Part shown: in pieces, positions 45,763 through 55,487 of the stretch | Layout: every line of letters starts with the position of its first letter | How positions within the stretch are numbered: the first letter of the stretch is position 1 | Assembly (NCBI GenBank): GCA_025765615.1 | Contig: JAIVFJ010000008.1 | Span: 372,001 to 436,000 of the forward strand | Reading direction: 5' to 3' | DNA length: 64,000 nt | Source: Zopfochytrium polystomum | Taxonomy: Eukaryota; Chytridiomycota; Chytridiomycetes; Chytridiales; Chytridiaceae | The notes under the pieces: model-generated | Database searches by the model: none | What the model saw: only the letters and a program-made list of their open reading frames with translations | Told to the model about the DNA's origin: nothing | Translations under genes and position numbers: made by a program

Positions 45763-48700
45763 ATGAGCACTCCAGTTGTTGACTACACTTTGCTCTCCAC
45801 TGAAGAACTGGTCGCGAAGCCAGGCGACCCTGTTGATGTAATAGTCGCCAAATCCAAGGAAGCAAACCGTCGCTCTGACAAACTTGCTCGTCGCCTCAAA
45901 AAGGAGCCTGTCCCCTCTACTATCAACTACTCAACATTCACCACTTCCGAACTTCATGTCACAGAATCTGACTTGCCTTCTGTTGCTGTGGCAAAAAATA
46001 CTGAATTACGTCGACGCCACGAAGCTTACATCAAGGACCTTGAACGTGACAACACTCGACTCCGCGAAGCCGCTAAGCTCCGCCCATCCAGCAAAGGAAA
46101 GGACCATGCCTTTGCAGGAGACGACGAATCGGCTGAGGAGGATGATGATGGTCCATCACTCCATTTCACCAGACACTTCTTTGAAAAACTTGCAGAGGCC
46201 CGCCGACTCGATCAGGCCCAGTTTGAGGCTCAGCATGAACTTATAAGCAAATCACAAGCTGAGAGCCTCTCTACGCTTGCTACCTCCGTACACTCTGGAA
46301 TTTCAACCTCCCTGGACTCCTTGTTTAAGGATAACATGCGGTCTCTCTCCCTCTACCTTCAGGGGCCCATCCTTTCTCAAGACACAACTGAGGCTGTCAA
46401 ACTTTATCTACGCGCCCTCCGAGCCTATTATGAAACTCACAAGACTTCTTTTTCTACAGAAGGGGCCTTTCTCATTGCAGTCCTCCAGCCCTCCTCTTTC
46501 CTTACAGAAAAAGGAACCAACTTCTATACTACCATTGCCTCCCAGCTTTCTACTATGACTTTTGAGCAGTTCAGGAAGTCCCTCTTGGAGAATTTCTTTC
46601 CTGTTCAGCTTGGATACAGAAATGTCTATACTCTTCAACCCTTTGACTGGGGCCAACACGACCCTCAGAGCGCCTCCCTTGCTATCCAGGCTGCTCAGAA
46701 GGAATTACTCTATCCTGTCACAGAACAAGCTGTTATCCATGCCTTCGCCACCTCTTGCCCTGTTAAGCGTGTGGTTGAAGCTGTTGAACACCACCTCTTC
46801 ACAGTCAAAGGAAAAGAGGTTCCTTGGTTTGCTGACAGCGTCACCCTTGATGCTGTTGTCAAAGTCATGATGCGGAAGTGGCCTTCTCCCTCCGAACGCC
46901 GTGATGTTGGCCGCCCTCGTAGCTCACTCCCTCCAAAAGACGCCATGCATGCCCTCATTGAGACCTTCTTTGCCCAAGATGAATCATCAGATGCTTCCTC
47001 TGAGCCTGCTACCCAGGAACCTGAAACTTACAATTTTGAGCAAGCTCATGACAGGAGGCTCCCCAATAAGCCCAAACCAGTTTTTATTCCTAAGCCCTGC
47101 AGCCTATGTGGTGTGCCCAGAAGCACTGAACATCCTGACCAGTACTGCAGAGTACTGAAAGTGATTGAATTACTTGAAAGGTTTAATCCTCATCCAGCAT
47201 TTAATGACTTACCTCCTGCTGTTGTAGACAACTTGCCCACCAAGACAAGCTTGCTCAAGCCCAGCAGAAATCAGCCTGACCATCCATTTCCTTTAACAGA
47301 ACCCATTTATGATTTGCCTTTATCATTCTTCCATATGGTTAACTCCCAGTTGGAACACCACCAGTTTCCCCCTTTGACTTCTATTCTTTCTTCATCCTTT
47401 ATCTCAAACTTGAAGGAAATGCTTCTACTTCCAAACTATACTGTGTTCCTTCCTCAGTTTCCACCAGGTCATACTGCTGCCATCCTTGATGACCTAGACT
47501 TAGACTTTATCAATAGATTGGTTGCAGTTGCACCTCAACCTTTCACTCTCATTTTGAGAACTTCTAAAGCCCTACCACCAGACTTCTCTCTGTGTAGGAA
47601 TGTTGGCTTCTTTTACAAACATACAACAGATTTGGTCCATGCTGGCAAAATTCTGCACTTCAACCCATCTATCACAGTGCACGCTGGTTTTGCACCACTA
47701 ATGTATCACAACTCTGCTGATGACACATGGACTTCACAACCTCCAACTGTTTTACCGCCTAGTTTAAGTACTGGTGTATGGCGTGCGCTCCGCTATAGTG
47801 GAGGTTCATATCGCCTGCGGGCCCACAACTTTGATACCCAGATTAAGTTTCCCGCACCTTTTCTCTTCCATCCTGAACTTAATCCATTTCTCCTTCGCTT
47901 ATTCCGCCTTGTTCAGTTAAGCTGGCCTCGGCCTTGTACCCGTGTACGCCAGTCGACGGAGCGACCTTCCCCTCAAAACCCCAGAGAGGCTGTCCCCCAG
48001 ACAGTCCCAACCATCTACAAACAACAAAAAGAAACTCCAATTAAGGAGCCAGAAATTACCACTCCAGATGAACTACTCACCACCAAGGAGTCAAATAATC
48101 CTTTGACAATGACGAATGAGTCAAAAGATCAGCCAGATATAAAATTAGCTGAAGACCCACCTGATGGTTTCATGAAATATAGAGATTCCACAGTTGCTGA
48201 AATCTGTGCCTGGCTTGAAGGATTTGTAATTGAAAATTGCCTCATTGGCTCAGGATGCAGTCATGGTGTTGTCACCATTGACTACCTGAAGAAAATTAAC
48301 CACAGAACCATTGATTACAAACCACGACGACCCACAATGAGTAGTGGAGTTGGTGGACAAGTTCCCATTATTGGCTACGCCAAGCTCAGATTTAACCTCG
48401 GTAGATCTGGACTTGGCTCCAAAGCCTTTTACTTTTCTGTTGTTAAAGAATGCCCCAGACCCATCATTATTGGTACTCCCATGATGAGGGCCTTCAAAAT
48501 CGACATCAAATACAGTACTTCTCAGGTTGAATGGACTATCGGAACCCATAAAGGACCAAAACTTTTGAGTACTCCACTAAGAACTCACTGGAAACAGAAA
48601 ATTCCTATCCAAGAAGAAATCTCGTACTCATATCTTGTTGCAACCAAAACTGTTACCCTCATCCCTGGTAGTGACACAAACGCTGTCCATCTCAAACTGG

Positions 48701-49536
48701 ATAGACCACTTGAACACAGATCTACATATGTACATGCCTCACCTGAGAATAAACTCACTGATATTGGTGTACTTTTCCCTTCATCCCTCTTCACTGCTGA
48801 TGACCTCCATGAAGATGATAACGCAAAAGAATTTAAACTACCTCTCTATGTGACTGGTAATACTCCCATTCTACTCGCTAAAGGAACAAAGATTGCTTCA
48901 ATCTTTGACCTCCCTCCTCCTCCTGAATATAAATATGGAGAAATCCCATTTGACCCAAGGCCAAAACAAATCATTGAGGTCCCTGACTCACTTCACCATG
49001 ACCCCAGGAGTCTCCTTGAAATGGCCATACTTGCAGGAAAATACAACCCTGCTGATACTTCATCGTTCCTTAATATGCTTGAAGGTGCTGAGTCTGGAGA
49101 CTCAGAATCAGACACCACACTTGGTGATTGTGCAGACCTCTCCGAATTCAGTTTTACCTCAGAAATTGATAAAAATGACTTCTCCCACTGGGAACAACTT
49201 CTTAGAGATCATAAAGCAACTAAAATAGATGAAATAGATGAAACCTCAACCACCGTTTCAGGAGAAACTCTTTGTGAAAATGAAGTAACTGATTACATTC
49301 TTTCTGAATCAGAGCCAACTTTCTTCCTTGAACAAGAAGATTCACAAATGCCAATGAGAAACTCTGCTGCTGAAGAGAGACTTGACTATCTTCCTGCAGA
49401 AGCAACCATGACAGATGATGAAATCTGGGCTAAGATTAAAACAAACCACATTGTCAAGAACTTTGGCAAAGAGGCTGTTGAGAAGCTTAAATCTCTTGTG
49501 TATGAATCATTGATATATTCAGACCTGGTAAAATAA
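45763..49536 (+). CDS. Gypsy gag-protease polyprotein
   Basis: The ATG at 45763 (MSTPVVDYTLL) opens 1,257 residues; upstream the frame is open only to a GTG. The N part is a charged coiled-coil region, followed by a capsid-like helical region (LYLRALRAYYETHKT, FRKSLLENFFPVQLGY). A Cys motif CSLCGVPRSTEHPDQYC resembles a zinc knuckle. After a long linker comes a retropepsin-like fold. CLIGSGCSHGVVTIDYL is aligned with the usual DSG active-site loop, and CPRPIIIGTPMMRAFKIDI is the usual hydrophobic flap/ILG region. The Asp expected in the active-site triplet is Gly here (GGC instead of GAC), so the protease of this copy should be inactive. The frame ends with TAA and overlaps the RT frame, which is in the -1 register. 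Confidence 0.8.
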   Translation: MSTPVVDYTLLSTEELVAKPGDPVDVIVAKSKEANRRSDKLARRLKKEPVPSTINYSTFTTSELHVTESDLPSVAVAKNTELRRRHEAYIKDLERDNTRLREAAKLRPSSKGKDHAFAGDDESAEEDDDGPSLHFTRHFFEKLAEARRLDQAQFEAQHELISKSQAESLSTLATSVHSGISTSLDSLFKDNMRSLSLYLQGPILSQDTTEAVKLYLRALRAYYETHKTSFSTEGAFLIAVLQPSSFLTEKGTNFYTTIASQLSTMTFEQFRKSLLENFFPVQLGYRNVYTLQPFDWGQHDPQSASLAIQAAQKELLYPVTEQAVIHAFATSCPVKRVVEAVEHHLFTVKGKEVPWFADSVTLDAVVKVMMRKWPSPSERRDVGRPRSSLPPKDAMHALIETFFAQDESSDASSEPATQEPETYNFEQAHDRRLPNKPKPVFIPKPCSLCGVPRSTEHPDQYCRVLKVIELLERFNPHPAFNDLPPAVVDNLPTKTSLLKPSRNQPDHPFPLTEPIYDLPLSFFHMVNSQLEHHQFPPLTSILSSSFISNLKEMLLLPNYTVFLPQFPPGHTAAILDDLDLDFINRLVAVAPQPFTLILRTSKALPPDFSLCRNVGFFYKHTTDLVHAGKILHFNPSITVHAGFAPLMYHNSADDTWTSQPPTVLPPSLSTGVWRALRYSGGSYRLRAHNFDTQIKFPAPFLFHPELNPFLLRLFRLVQLSWPRPCTRVRQSTERPSPQNPREAVPQTVPTIYKQQKETPIKEPEITTPDELLTTKESNNPLTMTNESKDQPDIKLAEDPPDGFMKYRDSTVAEICAWLEGFVIENCLIGSGCSHGVVTIDYLKKINHRTIDYKPRRPTMSSGVGGQVPIIGYAKLRFNLGRSGLGSKAFYFSVVKECPRPIIIGTPMMRAFKIDIKYSTSQVEWTIGTHKGPKLLSTPLRTHWKQKIPIQEEISYSYLVATKTVTLIPGSDTNAVHLKLDRPLEHRSTYVHASPENKLTDIGVLFPSSLFTADDLHEDDNAKEFKLPLYVTGNTPILLAKGTKIASIFDLPPPPEYKYGEIPFDPRPKQIIEVPDSLHHDPRSLLEMAILAGKYNPADTSSFLNMLEGAESGDSESDTTLGDCADLSEFSFTSEIDKNDFSHWEQLLRDHKATKIDEIDETSTTVSGETLCENEVTDYILSESEPTFFLEQEDSQMPMRNSAAEERLDYLPAEATMTDDEIWAKIKTNHIVKNFGKEAVEKLKSLVYESLIYSDLVK

Positions 49537-52500
49537 CTGGAACCAAGTTTGCACCACCTCATAGAATTGAACTCCAACCTGGAGCCAGAGTTCCTGCCTC
49601 CAATCCCTATCCTGAAGGGGTGGGAAGAACCACTGTCCTTAGAGAACATATTGCCAAAATGAAAACTGACAATGTTATCAGAGAATCACGATCTCCCTTT
49701 GCTGCGCCAGTTGTACTTGCAAAGAAACCTGATGGCTCCTGGCGCTTCTGTGCAGACTTCAGGAAGTTGAATGAAATAACTGTCAAGGACAGATACCCTC
49801 TTCCCAGAGTTGAAGAAATATTTGATGCTATCAGTCACAAGCTTGTATTCAAGGCAATGGACCTGCTAAGTGGATTCTGGCAGATCCCAGTTCATCCTGA
49901 TGATAGAGAGAAGACTGCCTTCATTACCTCCCAAGGACTCCATGAGTTCAATGTTATGCCTTTTGGACTTTGTAATAGTCCTCCTACCTTTCAGAGAGCT
50001 ATGGACACTGTACTTGCTGGAATGAAGTGGCTCTACTGCATGGTCTATGTTGATGACATAGTAGTTTACTCTGACTCTCTGGAGCAGCACTTTGAGCACC
50101 TAGGAAATGTCTTTGGAAGGCTCAAAGAATACAACTTGAAACTGAAGCCATCTAAATGCAACTTTCTCTATGCTGACCTCCCCTTCCTTGGACACCGCAT
50201 TTCCAAGGACGGAGTTAGCAAAGACCCAACTAAAACTGCATCGCTGGACAATTACCCTGTTCCTCAGACTCTTATTCAAGTCCAGAGATTTCTTGGATTT
50301 GCCAATTATTTTAAGAGATTTATTCCCAATTTCTCCTCCAAAGCAGAACCCCTTTACAGATTGCTGAAAAAAACTGATGCTTTTATTTGGACCAGTGATC
50401 AAGATAGAAGTTTCAGCACCTTAAGAAGTGAGCTTGCTAGAGATACTATTCTCTATCTCCCTAAAGAAAGTGACAAACTACTGATAGTTTGTGACGCTTC
50501 CAAAGTAGCACTCGGTGCAGCACTCTATGCTGTTGAACCTGAGCATCCTGCCTCTAGACATCTAAGGAAGCCTGTGGCATTCGCTTCAAGAGTACTTACT
50601 GATGTTGAAAAACGGTACAGCAACACTGACAGAGAAGGCCTTGCTGTTATTTGGGCCATCAACACTTTTGAAAGATACCTCTTCAAACAGAAATTTACTG
50701 TTGAAACAGACCACATTGCTCTGCTACCACTGTTCAAAAATAGGGCCCTGACTGGGAGATTTGCTTGATGGGCTTACCAACTTAGTGACCTGGATGTTGA
50801 ACTAGTTCATGTACCAGGAAAATCCAATATTGTTGCAGACACTCTCTCACGAGTCCCGCTTGCCAAAGACGTAAATCCCATAGAGTTTGAAGACACTGAT
50901 GAAGAAAGTTCAGACACGTCAGGTGTCTCACCTAAAACTGAAGAAACCAACACTAGTGTTGAAAAAGAGGTAGGACCCATTGCCACCAAGTCTCTACCTG
51001 AAGAAAATTCAGTCAAATCTCCTGAGGTCAATTACACTCTTGAAAAAGAGGTAGATTTATCTACCTGCTTTGTTTCAATCAATAAGTCATTAACTTTTCT
51101 TGAGCCTTCTGAATACCAAGAAGCTTTTGAATCCAGGCGCAACCAGTTTGAATCCTTCATTTCTACAAATAAAGCTCTCAATCTGAAAGACAGTAATGGA
51201 CTATTCAGCTCTGTGCTGAGAGCCTACTACAGGCACCATCCTGACGTCTGCCCTACACAACCAACACCTCCTCCAAATAACTATGCCCTTGGCATATCAA
51301 CGTGGAATGTGAATAGTATTCGATCTTGGGCCCGACATTTGAGACCAGCTGAAGACAACACTCCTGCTCTCAAAATCTTCGAGAAATACCTTGACTCCCA
51401 ACCCTGTTCCATTGTATGTCTACAAGAAACAAGAATCGGCTCCAAAGCTGAAGCACTTTACAGTGGTCTTCATAACCTCACCAACTGGAACTGCATCATT
51501 CATGACCCCAGAACTGGAAAAAATGGTGTTGCAGTCTTTTGGAAAAAAGAACTCAACGGAATAGAGCATAAAACATCCCCTTTTTCTCACCATCCTGACA
51601 TTGAAGGAAGGATGATAACCGTCCAGTTTAGTGAAATTGCAGTTGTTACTGTTTATGTACCTAGTGCATTTCACGACCCTGAAAGGGAAAAAGTAAAAAA
51701 AGCATTTCTTGAGAATTTAAGAAATCACTGCAGACACTTGAGAAATCAAGGCTTTGTTGTGATTGTAGCTGGTGACTTCAATGTCGCTCATAACAAAATT
51801 GACATTCATCCTGCTATTGAAACTTATCTTGAAAGAAAGAATGCCTCCTTCTCTAGCTACTTTGCCTGGGAGCGTGGCTGGCTCACTGCTTTTCTGAAAG
51901 ACGGTTTTATGGACACATATAGACAAAATCATCCACTGATAAATGGATATACTTGGTTAGCACCGCAAGGAACAATACGCGGCAGAACTGTTGATTATCC
52001 TGCTCTCCGAGTTGACTACATCTTTGTTGATAACAGAATGTACAACTCTGGAGTCCAGACATCACTCTCCTCAACACTTCACCCACCTAGCGATCATCTT
52101 CGAGTTGACTGCTACCTGCCTCTGTCTTCAATCCCAACATTTAACAAGCCCGCTTCTGAGCTGCTAAAACAACAGGAATCACACTCCCTGTCCATATGGA
52201 AGACACCTGAGTGCCCACCCAAATCCAAAAGGTTTGATAATAACAGAACTTCTCGGATCTATGGAGCTCTACACCCTCCTCCGATTAAAACCTTTTCTTT
52301 CACTCCTTCCCTCCTGAAGAGGCCTAAGCAACCCCTTCAAACCATGCTTAACGAACCTATTCCCAATCACTATGAATCTTTTGCCTTTGAAAAGCTAGGC
52401 ATCTTTGCTAAAACTGACAAAGTCAGAAAGCTTCAACTCGCTGATCCCTTCTTCGGACCAATTCTCTGCTTCTGCGAAAAAGGAACCATCCCTGATGAAC

Positions 52501-53255
52501 CTCCTCCTGCTATGACCAAATGGGCCGAAAAGATGGTTCTCCGAAATGGACTTCTTTATAGAATTATTGATTTACCCTCTTTTATGCTGAAAAGAGCGCC
52601 ACTTAGACTCGCTCTTTGTGTACCTGATACTCTCAGGCGAGAAGCACTTCGGCTCTTCCACAACGACCTCTTCGCAGGCCACTTTGCAAAAAGAAAATCC
52701 TTGGATGTTATCCTTGACAGATTCTGGTGGCCTACAATCTCAACTGACCTAGATAATCATATCCACAGCTGCGAAACCTGTCAGAAAACAAAAGATCACC
52801 CTTTTAAGCCTGGTTTCCTTCACCCTGTTCCCATTGGATCTTACCCGTTTGAAAGAATAGCTGTTGACTTTGCTGGACCATTCAAAGCAACCCCTGACGG
52901 TTTCAAGTACATTCTTGTTGCAGTTGACTACTTCACAAGATGGGTTGAAGCAATCCCTCTTCCTGATCTTGATGATATGACTGTTGCCACTGCCCTTGTT
53001 GAAGAAATCTTCTGTCGACATGGTATACCTGTTCAAATACATTCAGATAATGGTCAACCGCTCAAATCAGAGTTAGTTGCAACTTTAGGACGTGTTCTTG
53101 GAATGGGACAATCCTTCACATCACCATATTGGCCTCGTGCTAACGGGCTTGCAGAAAGATTTATCAAAACCCTCAAAAGCATAATTAGGGCTTACATCAA
53201 CGAGCACACACATGAGGATTGGCCAAAAATCCTTCCCTACGCGCTGTTTGCTTAG
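49505..53255 (+). pseudogene. Gypsy pol: RT, RNase H, embedded EEP endonuclease, integrase
   Basis: One frame runs from 49505 to TAG at 53253-53255, broken once by TGA at 50766-50768. In order: PPHRIELQPGARVPAS pre-RT; RT with WRFCADFRKLNEITVKDRYP, FNVMPFGLCNSPPTFQR and YVDDIVVYS; RNase H with VCDASKVALGAALYA and YSNTDREGLAVIWAI; then VHVPGKSNIVADTLSR. An acidic linker (50850-51210) leads to a complete EEP/ExoIII-like domain (51291-52125): STWNVNSIRS, VCLQETRIGS, GVAVFW, EGRM, VAGDFNVAHNK, RVDYIFVD and PPSDHLRVD. The integrase follows, with HHCC zinc (HNDLFAGH..CETCQ), VDFAGPF, HSDNGQ and LAERFIKTLKS. The TGA replaces the Arg usually found before W-A-Y (likely CGA to TGA). The TAG falls in the usual YRTxxH segment. 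Confidence 0.88.
51291..52125 (+). other. EEP (ExoIII/AP endonuclease-type) domain inside gypsy pol
   Basis: About 278 codons carry every catalytic landmark of the exonuclease III fold in the right order and spacing. These are the N-terminal Asn (WNVNS), Glu (LQET), Tyr (VYVP), Asp-x-Asn (GDFNVAH), the late Asp in GRTVDYPALRVDYIFVD and the terminal Asp-His (PSDH). The GRT..DYPALRVDYIF context resembles cellular ExoIII/APE1 enzymes more than LINE endonucleases. The domain is in the same uninterrupted frame as the following integrase. The LINE endonuclease at 24505 in this window is clearly different. Confidence 0.9.
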
Positions 53256-55036
53256 AGAACACATCCCCATCCACTTCTTGGTGAAACACCATTCTTCCTC
53301 TTACACGGACGTGATTGCCGGTTACCGCCTGACCTCTTCTTTGGAGTCACCCCTGAAGATTATGAGGACACTCCCAAAATAACTGAAATATCTGATGTTG
53401 TTGTAACACCCAGCAGTACCAATCAACCTGAAAGTGAATCCCTCCACACACGCACTGTTGTAAAAGGAAAAGCAATTCCTCTTATTACCAATCCTTATTT
53501 GACGCCTGCGCCGCTGTTAAGAATTGCCTACATCTCAACAATCGATCTGAGAATGACCTTATTACAGCATATTCCTAGAAAGCTTCGACCTATCCAGTTG
53601 AGCCATCAGTTGGGAATGTCCTCCGCGACCTTGTTGAAACCCACAATTTAGACATTTTGTATATTGTTTCTACACGCACACCTCGAACTCGCTCAACAAA
53701 GAAAGTGGATCTGCCGTTTAAAATTCACACTCACAATGGCACACTTGTTCGAGTTGTTTCTTTCTATAATGCACCAAAAAAAGAAGTTAGACATATCTAC
53801 GCTCTTCCAGATACCATTTTCTGCGATACCGACAGTCTGTGTCCTTCTCTTCTACGCGGCTATTGTACTGCTGACAGAACAGCCAACCTTAGATTTTGGC
53901 ATATTGAGCTTGCGCCCTCTGGAGCAGCACTAATAAATATTAAAGACATTGAGCCCCCCCAAGGAGTCCCTCTTTGGGAAGGATCATCACCCCCATTACT
54001 TCTCCAACTCCCTTCACCAGGAGTAGAAGAAGATCTGAACTTCACTGCCACTTATCTTTCTGAAGAAGGCGATATTGATCAGTTCTTGGAAACTGCTGAA
54101 GAAGAAAGTTGTATTTATCTCAACAATTACATCCACCATTATGTTGTAAGAACACTTGATAAATTAACTCACGCGCATCTTGTTGCACAACAAAATGCTG
54201 AATCACAACAAAGAAGATTAAAGAAAAAGTCCAAAGAAGAAGATTCCAACCCTCATAAGCTTGTTCCTGGAGATAAAGCTTGGATGGCTGTAATCCTCAG
54301 ACCTACTAAATCTGAAATACCTGAAAATGAAAGTTTCCTTTACCGATGGGCAGGTCCAGTCAGAATAATTAAAATTGATGGAAAAGACTCCAACTCTAAA
54401 TGCACTATTGTTGAAACATACCCTGGTAAAGAGATTGTGGCCAGAACTGTCCATATTTCTCGTCTTCGTCCATTCACTCCAAGACTCCCTATCAATTCAG
54501 CTGAAGATGCCCTCAAAAGCAATGCTGAAGAACTTGCCGCAACCATCAAAGAATGGGAAAATGCAGTGATACTCAAAAGAAAACCTAGCACAGCCCAGAG
54601 AACAGCACTCGGAATGAGCATTGAGCTCATGAGAAGATTTGACCCAGATTTCTCTGAAGAAGATGTTGATAGACCTCTCTACAACGTAGAAAAGATTCTC
54701 AAGTTCCGAGTATGCGCCGACAATTCTTATCAATATAGAGTGAAATGGGCCACTTATTCAAACAAACACAACAACTGGCAAAATGAGTCAGACATGAATC
54801 CAGAATTCATAAACGATTATTGGGAAGCTATACGCCTCACCAATCCACCTGCTTATAAAGAAAGACAAGGCATTCTGAAAATAGGACTGCAGAAACAAAA
54901 GCAAGTTACCCCCACTGTAACCCCACAAACTCAAACACCTGCAGCTTCTGCTTCTACCAATGCAGTTGTCCCAGCACCACCAACTATGACTCGATCCTAT
55001 GGATTGAGGCAGCGCCCTCCAGTGAAGTATAAGTGA
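53256..55036 (+). pseudogene. Gypsy pol C-terminal part: extra segment, GPY/F-like module, chromodomain
   Basis: After the TAG, the integrase continues in the same frame (LLGETPFFLLHGRDCRLPPD) to about 53480. The next recognisable frame is shifted and holds one more stop near 53577 before running open to TGA at 55034-55036. Residues around VLRDLVETHNLDILYIVSTR and FCDTDSLCPSLLRGYC belong to no family I know. Then come KLVPGDKAWMAV and YRWAGPVRIIKI, the usual GPY/F position, and a chromodomain (54680-54830: YNVEKILKFRV.., YRVKWATYSNKHNNWQN). The protein ends in a basic tail. The chromodomain would guide insertion to modified chromatin in chromoviruses. Confidence 0.8.
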
Positions 55037-55136
55037 TGGATCACTAGGGTTTCCATTGGTGACGAACGCTCTCGATTCCCTACCATTACTATACCGATCC
55101 TGCGAGCGGAGCGCCTGATGTTGAAAAGAGGTACTA

Positions 55137-55304
55137 TGAGATTCCTAATCTCATGGGCCATTGAGCTATTGAGGTCTCTTTAAAAGCTCTTCCCTGACTA
55201 GTTCATTGGTTTTACCTTTACGTATAGTGGCCCCCCCCATCAATCACAAACAACCACTCTATTCCTATGTTTGAATACTTATTCTTACTTTCAAAAGTAA
55301 CTCA
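55137..55304 (+). repeat. Right LTR-like repeat of the gypsy element
   Basis: The 168-bp repeat TGAGATT..AACTCA follows a purine-rich stretch (GAAAAGAGG) that can serve as the polypurine tract, about 100 bases after the pol stop codon. It is nearly identical to 41736-41902. Confidence 0.82.
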
Positions 55305-55487
55305 GTTTGGGACCTGGGCCGGACAGTTGTTTTCCATTTCGGAGCGAAATATTCACGAGGGCAAACTTCTTCCCGCAAGCCACGAGCGCTTTCTTCTTTT
55401 TTCTCCTCATCAATCGATGGTACAATACATTTTATATCGCAGCAGAACGAAGCGACAACAACAACAATATTGAATGCGCGATCCCGC

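Larger units (their letters stand above)
41736..55304 (+). mobile_element. Ty3/gypsy chromovirus-like element with an embedded EEP endonuclease
   Basis: Two LTR-like repeats of 167 and 168 bp, TGAGATTCCTAATCTCA..AACTCA, bound the region and differ at only two positions. Between them lie a leader with repeats and a tRNA-like/hairpin module, a TATA box, a spliced upstream ORF, a second small ORF, gag-protease, and a pol with RT, RNase H, EEP endonuclease, integrase, an extra unknown segment, GPY/F-like module and chromodomain. A purine-rich GAAAAGAGG precedes the right LTR. No matching target duplication flanks the pair, and no canonical primer-binding site follows the left LTR. Membership of the left repeat and the leader (41903-43600) in the same insertion is therefore inferred. 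The copy has at least two nonsense codons and two frame changes. Confidence 0.75.
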
